From contig NZ_QGTW01000014.1 in assembly GCF_003182355.1 (NCBI RefSeq), positions 1 to 64,000 on the forward strand: a stretch of DNA of 64,000 bases, in the 5' to 3' direction. Below the pieces are notes generated by a model, which had not been told where the DNA came from, searched no databases, and was given only the letters and a program-made list of their open reading frames with translations. The translations under genes and the position numbers were made by a program. The stretch is from Cytobacillus oceanisediminis (GTDB lineage: Bacteria; Bacillota; Bacilli; Bacillales; Cytobacillaceae). Every line of letters starts with the position of its first letter. The first letter of the stretch is position 1. Shown here one piece after another: positions 18,062 to 26,320 of this stretch.

Positions 18062-18164
18062 AGTTTCCTTCTCCTAAGTGTTTCACGTTTTTAACATGAA
18101 TTTCCCCTAACTAATTTGTAACATGAAACTATGAAGAATTTAAGGAGATTGTTCAAAAACGCCA

Positions 18165-18203
18165 TAAAAAAACAGACTCCTTGACAGGATGCCTGTTTTT
18201 TGT
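18165..18203 (-). terminator. Terminator of the Cys-rich protein gene
   Basis: AAAAACAG and CTGTTTTT with an inner TCCT/AGGA pair form the stem; a T run follows on the minus strand. Confidence 0.75.
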
Positions 18204-18220
18204 TGCATTTGGTTATATGA

Positions 18221-18550
18221 TTAAGATGCCATTTTACGGCATTCTTCTGCACACTTAAAGCATGCTTCAGCACATTTTTGGCAATGGTCGTGATCATGCA
18301 TTTTGCATTCATTTCCGCATGCTTCACAAATATTCGCACAAAGGCCGCAAATCTGCTTTACAAACGGGCTGTTTGACTGCATTGATTTTGCAGCAAACGC
18401 GCAAATATCAGCACATTCCCTGTCCATTCGAATACAATCTGCCATCATTTTTAAATCTTCTTCTCCAAAACATGCATCATAACATACATAACATGCTTCC
18501 ATACATTCAAGACAAGCTTGGATACATTGTTCATATGACTGGTTGTACAC
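18221..18550 (-). CDS. Four-helix-bundle copper storage protein (Csp/YhjQ-like)
   Basis: A 109-residue protein with 20 or so cysteines spaced as CxxxC and CxxC along predicted helices (QCIQACLECMEACYVCYDAC at residues 8-27, then CGLCANICEACGNEC and CQKCAEACFKCAEEC). This matches the DUF326/YhjQ copper storage family, in which the cysteines line the inside of a four-helix bundle and bind many Cu(I) ions. No signal peptide is present, so it should be cytoplasmic. Cysteine clusters and a central HDHDH loop fit metal binding. Confidence 0.92.
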   Translation of the reverse strand: MYNQSYEQCIQACLECMEACYVCYDACFGEEDLKMMADCIRMDRECADICAFAAKSMQSNSPFVKQICGLCANICEACGNECKMHDHDHCQKCAEACFKCAEECRKMAS

Positions 18551-18670
18551 TTTATCACCCTTCTTTTATATCTTCTGCATAATTAATCTACCCCTACATT
18601 GATAGAGTAAACTGCATATTTCCTGCATATTTATCAGCTTAAAAATCTACAATTATGACGTACTGTTTCC

Positions 18671-18707
18671 AAAGAAAAACGGAATATGAGAGGTCCCACA
18701 TTCCGTT
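18671..18707 (-). terminator. Terminator of the BNR-repeat lipoprotein gene
   Basis: AACGGAAT pairs with ATTCCGTT around a 13-base loop, with TTTTTCTTTGG behind it on the minus strand. Confidence 0.75.
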
Positions 18708-18714
18708 CATCTTT

Positions 18715-19719
18715 TTACTTAAGAATTCCTTTTTCAACTATAAGTTCCCAATTGCTTCCGCTATCTTTTGTAAAATAAATATTCCCATTAAAAGAGACAA
18801 AGGTCATCTCCTGCTCATTCTGAGGGTTTTGAGCAAAATACATAACTGCATCCTCTTTCATCTCAGGCAAAGTGATTTCCGTTTCAGATTTATCAGATAG
18901 GGAACGCTTTATTAATTTGGCATTTCCATCGTAAGTTCCATATATCAGGCTGTCATCTGTAAAGAATACTGATGTACCTTGTCCGCCTTCTGTAATTTTT
19001 TCAAAATTTTCTCCTTTATCGTCGGATAGATAAATAGCCTGCTGTCCCGCTGCCGCCAAAAAATCTGATTTTTGCGGATGTACGGCCACACTGATTAATG
19101 TATCTTGAAGTCCGTTAGCTGGTACTTCTTTCCATGTTTTAGCCTTGTCTTCACTTAAGTATAATTTTTCAGTCTCCATAATCGAGTTTTTATGTGGGTT
19201 CATGACAAAGATCGCCTGATTTTCATATCCTACTCCCATGACATGGAAATCTGTTTCTCCTTCAAGAGCCATCATTTCAAGTGTCTGTCCGTTATCAGTG
19301 CTCTTTTGAATACCTAAAGGATTAGGAAGATTGGAATCCTGCCCTGGATGCCCGCTTGTATAAAAACCTTCTTTTGTGGCACTAAAACCCATATAATCAT
19401 TGTTTTGCTCTTTTGTTTTATACCATTTTCCATTTTCAAAAATTTTTAAGCCATCATGGGTAGCAAAGAAAGGAGCTCCTTGGTTCCCCGCATAGCCAAC
19501 ACCATGGATGTGATCAATTTTCCCATCAAACGGTTCAAAAAATTTATGGTTTGCTATAATCTCTTTATTGTCATCTGTATTTTGGCTCTCTGTTTGCCCA
19601 TTCTGCTCCTCGACTGCAGTTTCGTCTTCCGTAACTTTCGGTTCTTCGTTTTGGCCGCACGCGCTTAACCCCAATGTAAGTCCAGCAGCAATGATCCATA
19701 ATTTCTTCAACTTCCTCAC
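18715..19719 (-). CDS. Lipoprotein with BNR/sialidase-like propeller (F510_1955 family)
   Basis: A 334-residue lipoprotein. The lipobox is LSAC with Cys at 21, followed by an acidic linker and then a beta-propeller with Asp-box-like repeats (STDNGQTLE, SEDKAKTWKE, SDDKGENFEK, TKDSGSNWE). It matches what is annotated as the F510_1955 family of glycosyl-hydrolase-like proteins. No glycosidase active site is evident, so catalytic activity is doubtful. It closes the metal-stress cluster that begins at 15340, and propellers of this kind recur in such clusters. Confidence 0.82.
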   Translation of the reverse strand: MRKLKKLWIIAAGLTLGLSACGQNEEPKVTEDETAVEEQNGQTESQNTDDNKEIIANHKFFEPFDGKIDHIHGVGYAGNQGAPFFATHDGLKIFENGKWYKTKEQNNDYMGFSATKEGFYTSGHPGQDSNLPNPLGIQKSTDNGQTLEMMALEGETDFHVMGVGYENQAIFVMNPHKNSIMETEKLYLSEDKAKTWKEVPANGLQDTLISVAVHPQKSDFLAAAGQQAIYLSDDKGENFEKITEGGQGTSVFFTDDSLIYGTYDGNAKLIKRSLSDKSETEITLPEMKEDAVMYFAQNPQNEQEMTFVSFNGNIYFTKDSGSNWELIVEKGILK

Positions 19720-19865
19720 TCCAACATTCTATTTTTCTGCTTTTGTGTCTTATAAGTGTCTAAAATAACAGCTTGCTAATGGAAAAGCAAGGAGAATAGC
19801 CACTTTAAAAGCTGTATTTTAAGTAGAGGTTACTAAAAACTTATGCAAAAAGTGTGCACGAAAAA

Positions 19866-19945
19866 TGATAAATCAATGAAAATTTAAATATATCAACGAA
19901 AACATGTATTTTATCAGCGAAAAGTCCAATATATCAACGAATCGG
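19866..19945. repeat. Degenerate tandem array, 20-21-nt period (array B)
   Basis: The core ATCAACGAAAA (variants ATCAATGAAAA, ATCAGCGAAAA, ATCAACGAATC) starts at 19872, 19892, 19913 and 19933, so the steps are 20, 21 and 20 bases. Between cores lie variable bases. The core resembles the one in array A at 5925-6048. Confidence 0.65.
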
Positions 19946-19975
19946 AAAAATTCAGCTTTTATTCATCTAAAATAA

Positions 19976-20007
19976 AATAAAGAGCGGAGATTCATCTCTC
20001 CGCTCTC
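19976..20007 (-). terminator. Terminator of ltaS
   Basis: GAGCGGAGA pairs with TCTCCGCTC around TTCA or so; TTTATTTTATTTT follows on the minus strand. Confidence 0.88.
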
Positions 20008-20011
20008 ACTT

Positions 20012-21979
20012 TTATTTCTGTAAGCCAGGCCCATTTCGTTCTTCTTTATACGGCTCTTCTTTCTTCACATACGAGAAGTCATTTCGATTGACTGGTACAA
20101 ACCCTTCTGGCTGATAGAATCGCAGCAGGTCTTTGTAAACAATGTTATCTGACATTTCAAGCTCTTTTTTCGCCTGGTCTGATAATGGTGCACACACGCT
20201 CGCTTCAGCAATTTCGCCTGTTTCAGTGTAGTAGCATGTCTCTTCCACTTGTGTAAACTCAGGTGAAATGAAATCTCCGTTTCGGAAAGGCACGACTTCG
20301 CGATGCTTTTCAGATAGTAAGTCTGAACCCATTTCTAAATAATCCTTTGTATCGATACCCAGCAAGTGAAGTAATGTGGGGCGCACATCCACCTGTCCGC
20401 CAATATTATGGTTTACCCCACCATCAACTCCAGGTACATGAATAAACACCGGTACTCTCTGCAGCTGTGCATATTCGAAAGGAGTAATTTCTTTCCCGAT
20501 GACCTCTGCCATCGCCTCATTATGATTTTCCGATATTCCATAGTGATCACCATACATGACAACAACTGTATTATCATATAAGCCAGATTCTTTTAAGTCA
20601 TTAAAGAATTGCTCAAGAGCCTGATCCATATAGTTGGCTGACTGGAAATAGTGATTGACAACATTATTATCTGTTTCTGCCGCTGGAAACTCTGTATCCC
20701 ACTCATCCATCTTAAATGGGAAGTGATTCGAAAGTGTTATAAATTTTGTATAGAATGGCTGCGGCAAGCTTGACAGCAGCGGCATGGATTCCTTGAAAAA
20801 CGGCTTATCCTTCAAGCCATAGTTTTTCGTATTTTCATCGTTCATATTGTAGTACTCTGCGTCAAAAAATTTATCATACCCCATTGTTTTATACATTTCG
20901 TTCCGATTCCAGAATGTTTTATAGTTTCCATGGAAGGAAGCGGAAGTATAGCCTCTTGATTTTAAAATGGCAGGTGTTCCATGAAAAGTATTTTGCGCTT
21001 TCGTGACGTAAACTGCCCCCTGTGACATTGGATATAAGGAAGTATCCATAATGAATTCCGCATCAGATGTCTTTCCCTGGCCAGTCTGGTTAATGATGTT
21101 ATCAAAATAAAATGTTTTTCCATCATGGGCAAGGGAGTTTAAGAATGGCGTCACTTCTTTTCCATTTAGTTTGTAGTCGATGATAAAGGTCTGGAGTGAC
21201 TCCATGGAAACGAAAATAACGTTCATACCTTCCGCTTTTCCATAGAATTCAGGATTTGGCGGAGCATACTTGGCTTTCACGTAGTTTTCCACTTCGGTAA
21301 CATCATTATTATCCGCTAGCGCTCTCTGACTTGCAGATTTGGCATTTTGCACAATATCGTATACGGTAAAGTTATAGGCACCAAGATATTTAACTAAATA
21401 ATTGCGGTCAAATGAGCGGGTCAGCAGTTCCGGACGATCACTTTCAGCAATTTCGAGGTTGATGAAAAAAACAATGATTCCTGCTGCGATTACAGCCAGA
21501 GCAGGTTTTCTGCTAACTTTCCTTCCAGGTTTGTACCATTTTTTTATCGCAAGAAAAATCAGTAAAAGGGTATCGGTAAAATAAAAGATATCTAAAGGAG
21601 ACATTAAAGAAAGAGCACTGTCCCCAAGCTGTCCTCCATTCACTTTTGCCTGCATCAAGACTGGCACGGTAATAAAGTCGTTAAAGAATCGGTAATAAAC
21701 GACATTTGCATACAGCAAAAAGGATAAAAAGAAGTTTAAGCCGATTAACATCCCGGACTGAATCTTTCCTTTAAAAAACAGGGCAAATCCTAGGAATACC
21801 AGAGTAGAACTTAATGGATTCAGAAATAGCAAAAACCTTTGTACATCATTATTAATTCCTAAATTAAACTCAATTAGATACGCAATATACGTTTTTAGCC
21901 AAAACAGAATAACTGCCAGAAAAAAAACAGCCAGGCTGCTTTTCGCCAGCTTTTTAGGCGATTTTAAAAACTGTCCCAT
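20012..21979 (-). CDS. ltaS: Lipoteichoic acid synthase family protein
   Basis: A 655-residue protein with five N-terminal membrane segments (about residues 13-175) and an extracellular sulfatase-like phosphoglycerol transferase domain. It polymerises the glycerophosphate chain of lipoteichoic acid from phosphatidylglycerol. Visible active-site parts are Glu260 (IFVSMESLQ), the catalytic Thr304 in GQGKTSDAEF, and the metal site DHYG in VVVMYGDHYGISENHN. A signal-peptidase-like site AKSASQ lies near 213-218. The length is normal for LtaS; Bacillus genomes carry several paralogues (LtaS, YfnI, YqgS, YvgJ), so which one this is remains open. Confidence 0.93.
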   Translation of the reverse strand: MGQFLKSPKKLAKSSLAVFFLAVILFWLKTYIAYLIEFNLGINNDVQRFLLFLNPLSSTLVFLGFALFFKGKIQSGMLIGLNFFLSFLLYANVVYYRFFNDFITVPVLMQAKVNGGQLGDSALSLMSPLDIFYFTDTLLLIFLAIKKWYKPGRKVSRKPALAVIAAGIIVFFINLEIAESDRPELLTRSFDRNYLVKYLGAYNFTVYDIVQNAKSASQRALADNNDVTEVENYVKAKYAPPNPEFYGKAEGMNVIFVSMESLQTFIIDYKLNGKEVTPFLNSLAHDGKTFYFDNIINQTGQGKTSDAEFIMDTSLYPMSQGAVYVTKAQNTFHGTPAILKSRGYTSASFHGNYKTFWNRNEMYKTMGYDKFFDAEYYNMNDENTKNYGLKDKPFFKESMPLLSSLPQPFYTKFITLSNHFPFKMDEWDTEFPAAETDNNVVNHYFQSANYMDQALEQFFNDLKESGLYDNTVVVMYGDHYGISENHNEAMAEVIGKEITPFEYAQLQRVPVFIHVPGVDGGVNHNIGGQVDVRPTLLHLLGIDTKDYLEMGSDLLSEKHREVVPFRNGDFISPEFTQVEETCYYTETGEIAEASVCAPLSDQAKKELEMSDNIVYKDLLRFYQPEGFVPVNRNDFSYVKKEEPYKEERNGPGLQK

Positions 21980-22317
21980 AATGTTTCACCTCTTAAATTG
22001 TAAACATGCGAAAAACTTAGCAGCAGCTAAGTTTTTTTATTTTTAAGTAAATATGTAAAGCTACCATTAATTCTTGGTGAATGAATGTAAAATAATATAG
22101 CACAGTTTCAGCCTAATGAAAACAAAAATCCCTGCTATATCTTTCGCCTTTTTCTTGCAAAATACTACAAACTTAAAATAGCGCCGCAAATATTTCACTT
22201 TAAACGAATTGAATCTGGTGGTAAAATGGATTTTCCTTTCATAATATTGCTTCTTGGCGAGTAATGATTTTAAAAGGGTACAAGCTAAAATTAATTACAA
22301 ATGATTGGAGAATCCTC
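21980..22317. other. Divergent intergenic region of ltaS and the YczE-type gene
   Basis: About 340 bases. It holds the perfect hairpin at 22011-22036 close to the ltaS start. The rest is AT-rich promoter-like sequence without an open frame or a motif I can name. Confidence 0.5.
22011..22036. other. Perfect hairpin in the ltaS leader
   Basis: AAAAACTTAGC and GCTAAGTTTTT form an 11-bp stem with loop AGCA, 30 bases upstream of the ltaS start. It could act as a terminator in either direction: T-rich sequence follows on the plus strand, and the stem itself ends in T on the minus strand. No plus-strand gene ends here, so an attenuator for ltaS or an antisense stop is possible. Confidence 0.55.
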
Positions 22318-22944
22318 ATGAAGGAACGTTTTTTATTTTTTACTGCAGGGCTTCTTATACTAACGATGGGAGTTGCCCTAATTATTAAGTCGAATCTTGG
22401 TGCTTCTGCATGGGATGCATTAGCTGTCGGTGAATCTCAAATGTTCAACTTAACGGTTGGCACCTTTGTATTCATAAATGGAATTGTACTGATTTTTCTT
22501 AATGCTTTTTTAATGAAGAAAAAGCCTGAAGTGCTTGCAGCGATTTCAATCCTGATTATTGGGGCCCTTATCGACTTTTGGCTTCTGATTATCTTTAAGG
22601 ATCTATCTCCCGCTACACTTGCAGGACAATCCTTTGTCTTATTATTTGGCATAATGGCAATGGGGGTCGGTGTTGCGATCTATTTGCAGGCAAAATTCCC
22701 GGCAAGCCCGATGGATACACTGATGGTTGCCATCCACACCCGTTTTGGTTTAAACCTGAGGAACTCCCGTATTATCAGTGAAAGTTTCGCCCTCCTGCTT
22801 GCCTTTTTATTTAGAGGAGCTATTGGCGTTGGAACCATTGTAGTGACACTGACACTTGGATTGGTTGTGCAATTCTTTTATCCGAGATTTGAAAAGATGC
22901 TTGAAAAAATGCAGGCACCGAAAAAGCCGATTATTACTGAATAG
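22318..22944 (+). CDS. YczE/YyaS-type membrane protein
   Basis: A 208-residue membrane protein with five hydrophobic segments and the family sequences GVALIIKSNLGASAWDAL (about residues 18-35) and FPASPMDTLMVAI. YczE-type proteins are related to YitT; their transport role is not established. The longer open frame begins at 22264, but only ATG 22318 has a ribosome binding site (GGAG, eight bases upstream), so I start there. A shared terminator lies downstream. Confidence 0.82.
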   Translation: MKERFLFFTAGLLILTMGVALIIKSNLGASAWDALAVGESQMFNLTVGTFVFINGIVLIFLNAFLMKKKPEVLAAISILIIGALIDFWLLIIFKDLSPATLAGQSFVLLFGIMAMGVGVAIYLQAKFPASPMDTLMVAIHTRFGLNLRNSRIISESFALLLAFLFRGAIGVGTIVVTLTLGLVVQFFYPRFEKMLEKMQAPKKPIITE

Positions 22945-22946
22945 AA

Positions 22947-22983
22947 AAAAACAGCCTGGTTCTGATCGACAGGCTGTTTTTTA
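22947..22983. terminator. Bidirectional terminator
   Basis: AAAACAGCCTG and CAGGCTGTTTT form an 11-bp stem between convergent genes, with A/T runs on both sides. Confidence 0.88.
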
Positions 22984-25272
22984 TCTTTTTAATACCGTAA
23001 AATCTTTCCACTCTTCCGGCAGCAGAGCCTGATACTTTGTGTGTAAATACCGGTCATCAATTAAGACAATTATTCCTGTATCGTTTTCAGAGCGTATCAG
23101 TCTTCCTCCTGCCTGCAGGACTTTATTCATTCCAGGGTAAGTGTAGGCATAGTCATACCCATTCTTTTCTTGCTTATGAAAATAATTTTTCATAATATCT
23201 CGTTCCAACCCTATCTGGGGAAGTCCAACTCCAACCACAAACACTCCATTCAGCCTGTCTCCTTGCAGGTCAACTCCTTCCGAAAAAATTCCGCCCATAA
23301 CTGCGAACCCAAGAAGTGTTTCTTCTGCATTTGGTATAAATGCTGCAAGGAAATCTTCCCTTTCCCCTTCTTCCATTCCTGGCCTCTGTATGATGGTCCT
23401 AATGTGCAAATTCTCATCCAGAAATCGTCGATATACCTCTTCCATATACTGATAGGATGGAAAGAAAATAAGGAAATTGCCTTTATTGCCTTTCAGCATA
23501 TCCTTAATTGTTTTAATAATGGGTTCAATAGACTCCCCACGATCATGAAATCTTGTTGATAGAGGTTGAATGTAAACCTCAGTCTGGTCCTTTGAAAAGG
23601 GAGATGGAATAGATAATGTGTAGTCATCCTTAGAAAAACCAAGCATGTCTTTAAAATAGTTTAACGGCTTTAGAGTAGCCGAAAAAAAGATGGTCGACTT
23701 AAGCCCTTTCCCTGCCCGCTGCAAAAGATATGAAGGATCCAAACAGAACAATTTGATTCGGATATCATTCCGTTGTCTTTGGATATAAGTAACAAATCTT
23801 TCATCATACAGCTGTCTGATCCGGATAAAGCTTTGGACAGCAAAGTATGTATCCAGTAATTCGAATTCAGCTACATGCTTATTCAGGAAAAGATATTTCT
23901 CAGCACAAACTGCAAATTCTTGGAGCCCCTGAAGGAGTTCATCCGGATAATCCTTTTCTACAATTGCCTGGCGTTCACCGCACTTCTTTCTCAGCTCAAT
24001 AAATACTTGATTCACCCGCTTAGCACTTTGTTGAATCCCCTCGTCCATCCCTTTAAAGTTCCTGCTCAACTGCAAAAAGGATGACTTATCCAATGAAGAT
24101 GAATACATCTCCCTTGCACGGTCGACCAAATTATGTGCTTCATCTACAAGGAGAACGGTTTTCTTTTTTTCTTCTTCTATGAAGCGCTTAAGAGACACCC
24201 GGGGGTCAAATATATAATTATAATCACCAATAATGGCGTCCCCTGCATAAGCTGCATCCAATGAGAATTCAAAGGGACATACTCTATGCTTTAGCGCATA
24301 TTTTTCAATGGTTTTTCTATCTATCAAGTTTTCATTTGCCAGAAGGTCGAGAATAGCTCCATTTATCCGGTCATAATATCCATTGGCAAATTCACAGTAC
24401 TCCTTTTGGCAATTGGTTTCTTCCTTAAAGCATATTTTGTCCTTTGCTGTAATGGTTACCGTTTTATGATTCAATCCGCATTGTTCCAACAATTTTATGG
24501 CTTCTTCAGCTGCCTGGCGGGTGATGGTTTTTGCCGTTAAATAAAAGATTCGCTGGATTTCTCCTTCCCCAATGGCTTTTATAGCTGGAAAAAGAGCCGA
24601 AATAGTTTTTCCGATTCCGGTAGGAGCGTTGGCATACAAGCTTTTTCCCTCGGCAATCGTTTTATAGACTGCACCCGCGAACTTCCTTTGGCCTTTGCGA
24701 TAGTTAGGAAAAGGAAAGCCCAATTCGCGGATGCTTTTCATCATATCCTTTTTGTGCAGCATCCTCATTTCTGCGTAAGGAGCGTAGGATTTCAATAGTT
24801 CCTGTATAAAATGTTCCAGTTTTTCATAGGAAAAACTTTGCCTAAATCTCTTCTCTTCATTTGTATCACTCTGAACATAAGTCAATTGAACGGTCATCCT
24901 TTTTAAATGATGATCCCTGGCATACATAAAAGCATAGCACTTTGCCTGAGCCCAATGTACAGGATATGTATCCTCGTTTATGTCTGTTATTGGCCGGGAA
25001 ACAGACTTAATTTCGTCTATTATTCGTTCATTGTTTCTGTGAAGCAGTCCATCGCAGCGACCCTCCAGAGTAAATTCCAGATTTCCATAAAATAAGTCGG
25101 CAAGCAAATGCACTTCCTTTTGGTCGTCCTCCCCATACCGTTTCTGAATGCGCTGATGTACCCTGGTTCCCTCCGAAAGGGACAATGCAGAGCGAAAACC
25201 TGTTTCAATGCTGCCGCTTTTATACACATATTCAACTAGCGACCTAACAGATAGTTTCACTTTATCTTGCAT
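22981..25272 (-). CDS. PD-(D/E)XK nuclease fused to XPD/DinG-type Fe-S helicase
   Basis: A 763-residue protein. The N-terminal 170 residues look like a Cas4/RecB-type nuclease (LEGRCDGLLHRNNERIIDEIKSV, with the D...ExK pattern near residues 74-92). The helicase part has Walker A NAPTGIGKT, the DEAH box LLVDEAHNL, four cysteines for an Fe-S cluster (CFKEETNCQKEYCEFA...CPFEF) and C-terminal motifs GGIFSEGVDL and QAGGRLIRSENDTG. XPD-family enzymes unwind DNA 5' to 3'; the nuclease half suggests end processing in repair. A LexA-like box overlaps the promoter (25311-25322), which fits a damage response. Confidence 0.88.
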   Translation of the reverse strand: MQDKVKLSVRSLVEYVYKSGSIETGFRSALSLSEGTRVHQRIQKRYGEDDQKEVHLLADLFYGNLEFTLEGRCDGLLHRNNERIIDEIKSVSRPITDINEDTYPVHWAQAKCYAFMYARDHHLKRMTVQLTYVQSDTNEEKRFRQSFSYEKLEHFIQELLKSYAPYAEMRMLHKKDMMKSIRELGFPFPNYRKGQRKFAGAVYKTIAEGKSLYANAPTGIGKTISALFPAIKAIGEGEIQRIFYLTAKTITRQAAEEAIKLLEQCGLNHKTVTITAKDKICFKEETNCQKEYCEFANGYYDRINGAILDLLANENLIDRKTIEKYALKHRVCPFEFSLDAAYAGDAIIGDYNYIFDPRVSLKRFIEEEKKKTVLLVDEAHNLVDRAREMYSSSLDKSSFLQLSRNFKGMDEGIQQSAKRVNQVFIELRKKCGERQAIVEKDYPDELLQGLQEFAVCAEKYLFLNKHVAEFELLDTYFAVQSFIRIRQLYDERFVTYIQRQRNDIRIKLFCLDPSYLLQRAGKGLKSTIFFSATLKPLNYFKDMLGFSKDDYTLSIPSPFSKDQTEVYIQPLSTRFHDRGESIEPIIKTIKDMLKGNKGNFLIFFPSYQYMEEVYRRFLDENLHIRTIIQRPGMEEGEREDFLAAFIPNAEETLLGFAVMGGIFSEGVDLQGDRLNGVFVVGVGLPQIGLERDIMKNYFHKQEKNGYDYAYTYPGMNKVLQAGGRLIRSENDTGIIVLIDDRYLHTKYQALLPEEWKDFTVLKR

Positions 25273-25304
25273 CGATTTGGCTCCTTATATTAAATAATGA
25301 CCTT

Positions 25305-25322
25305 ATTATAGCACATATGTTC
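25305..25322 (-). promoter_or_regulatory. LexA-like box and -10 of the nuclease-helicase gene
   Basis: On the minus strand GAACATATGTGC (25322-25311) is followed directly by TATAAT. The Bacillus LexA (DinR) consensus is GAAC-N4-GTTC, so there is one mismatch (GTGC for GTTC), and the central ATAT is the preferred one. The overlap with the -10 would let LexA block transcription. Confidence 0.6.
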
Positions 25323-25430
25323 TATATAAGATAATATTTGCAAAAAGCGGAAATGACGATTTACACTTAAATAAGCAGAACTTAAAAAGGGGTGTGAAGG
25401 TATTGTTCAAATTAGGGCAATAGCGAACAA

Positions 25431-25856
25431 ATGGTGAAAAAATTTATACTTTGGACGATGTCTCTATGTGCTGTTTTATTTCTCGGTGTTCTAGCCTATT
25501 TAGCTTCAATGGATATGATTTCAGATAAAGTAATGACTGAAGTGGCTGGGAGCATTACTGAAGATGATATTAAGGTGCTTTCGAATGACCCTGCTGTTAA
25601 AGATTTAATTGAAAGTCATTCAGTTTCTACAGTTAATTTAGAAGAGACCTCTTTGCCAATCACTACAAAAGAGGAGGCTGTTAATAAGATTTCTCAAGAC
25701 TTCTCCGTAAAAGAAATCCGCAAGGTAGCTTCGAAAGTAAAAGGCGGCCTGACTCCTGAGGAGAAAAGTGAAATATACTCTCTTTTGACTGATAGGTTAA
25801 CAGAAGAAGAACTCACTGCTTTAAAAATTATTGCCATAAAGGAAATGAAGAAATAA
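25431..25856 (+). CDS. Hypothetical membrane-anchored protein, 141 aa
   Basis: A 141-residue protein with an N-terminal signal-anchor (about residues 5-26) and a helical extracytoplasmic part rich in charged residues (SVKEIRKVASKVKGGLTPEEKSEI). I do not recognise the family. The SD before ATG 25431 is weak (AGGG), preceded by a tiny frame TTG...TAG with a better site (GGGGTG) at 25387-25424, so translational coupling is possible. It is divergent from the nuclease-helicase gene. Confidence 0.65.
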   Translation: MVKKFILWTMSLCAVLFLGVLAYLASMDMISDKVMTEVAGSITEDDIKVLSNDPAVKDLIESHSVSTVNLEETSLPITTKEEAVNKISQDFSVKEIRKVASKVKGGLTPEEKSEIYSLLTDRLTEEELTALKIIAIKEMKK

Positions 25857-25984
25857 TTAATGCTCAGCTAAGGTCTGACAATTCCAACTAAAGAACTGTT
25901 TGTTTTTTTATTCTGAAAATTTGGTTATTTGACCAGGCAAGATTGGTTCCTCCTCATAAATTATAAGGGAAGGAGGGATCAATA

Positions 25985-26170
25985 ATGTACCAATTGGCAT
26001 TATTATATTTAGCTTGTATGCTGGCAGGCTATGGTTTGACAATGGTACCTGTTACTGCAGTCATTACATCAGGTATTACTAGTTTCTTCACTATTGTCGG
26101 CGGCCTGGCCATGCTTGTATTCGGTCTAGCCATTCTTTATCTTGGCGTAAAGGCCTTGCTCGGAAGGTAA
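25985..26170 (+). CDS. Small membrane protein, 61 aa
   Basis: A 61-residue protein made almost wholly of two hydrophobic segments (about residues 3-25 and 31-57), with no known motif. ATG 25985 follows a strong GGAAGGAGGG. The sequence ends LLGR. Function is unknown. Confidence 0.7.
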   Translation: MYQLALLYLACMLAGYGLTMVPVTAVITSGITSFFTIVGGLAMLVFGLAILYLGVKALLGR

Positions 26171-26283
26171 GCTTCATTTGATTATTTATGCATCGGCTAA
26201 TGCCGATGCTTTTTCCTTTTTGCCCCGACTACCTTTACTCAGCCAGGAAAGGCACATTGCTTTTTAACAGTTCTGACCAATGT

Positions 26284-26320
26284 TATAATGATTCAAAAAG
26301 TCATGGAGGATTATAATTTG
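26284..26320 (+). promoter_or_regulatory. -10 and SD that set the RsbR-type gene start at TTG 26318
   Basis: TATAAT at 26284-26289 overlaps the ATG at 26288, so that ATG would lie upstream of the transcript start. GGAGGA at 26305-26310 is seven bases before TTG 26318. Both argue that translation begins at 26318. Confidence 0.65.

Larger units (their letters stand above)
19720..20011. other. Intergenic region with repeat array B
   Basis: The gap of about 290 bases between two minus-strand genes holds the 20-21-nt array B (19866-19945) and the ltaS terminator (19976-20007). I see no coding potential. Confidence 0.6.

Noticed and set aside
19866..19945. CRISPR array
   Set aside because: Units are 20-21 bases in total and degenerate, with no spacers of 25-40 bases and no cas gene. 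The Cas4-like fold at 22981 is a fused repair-type domain.
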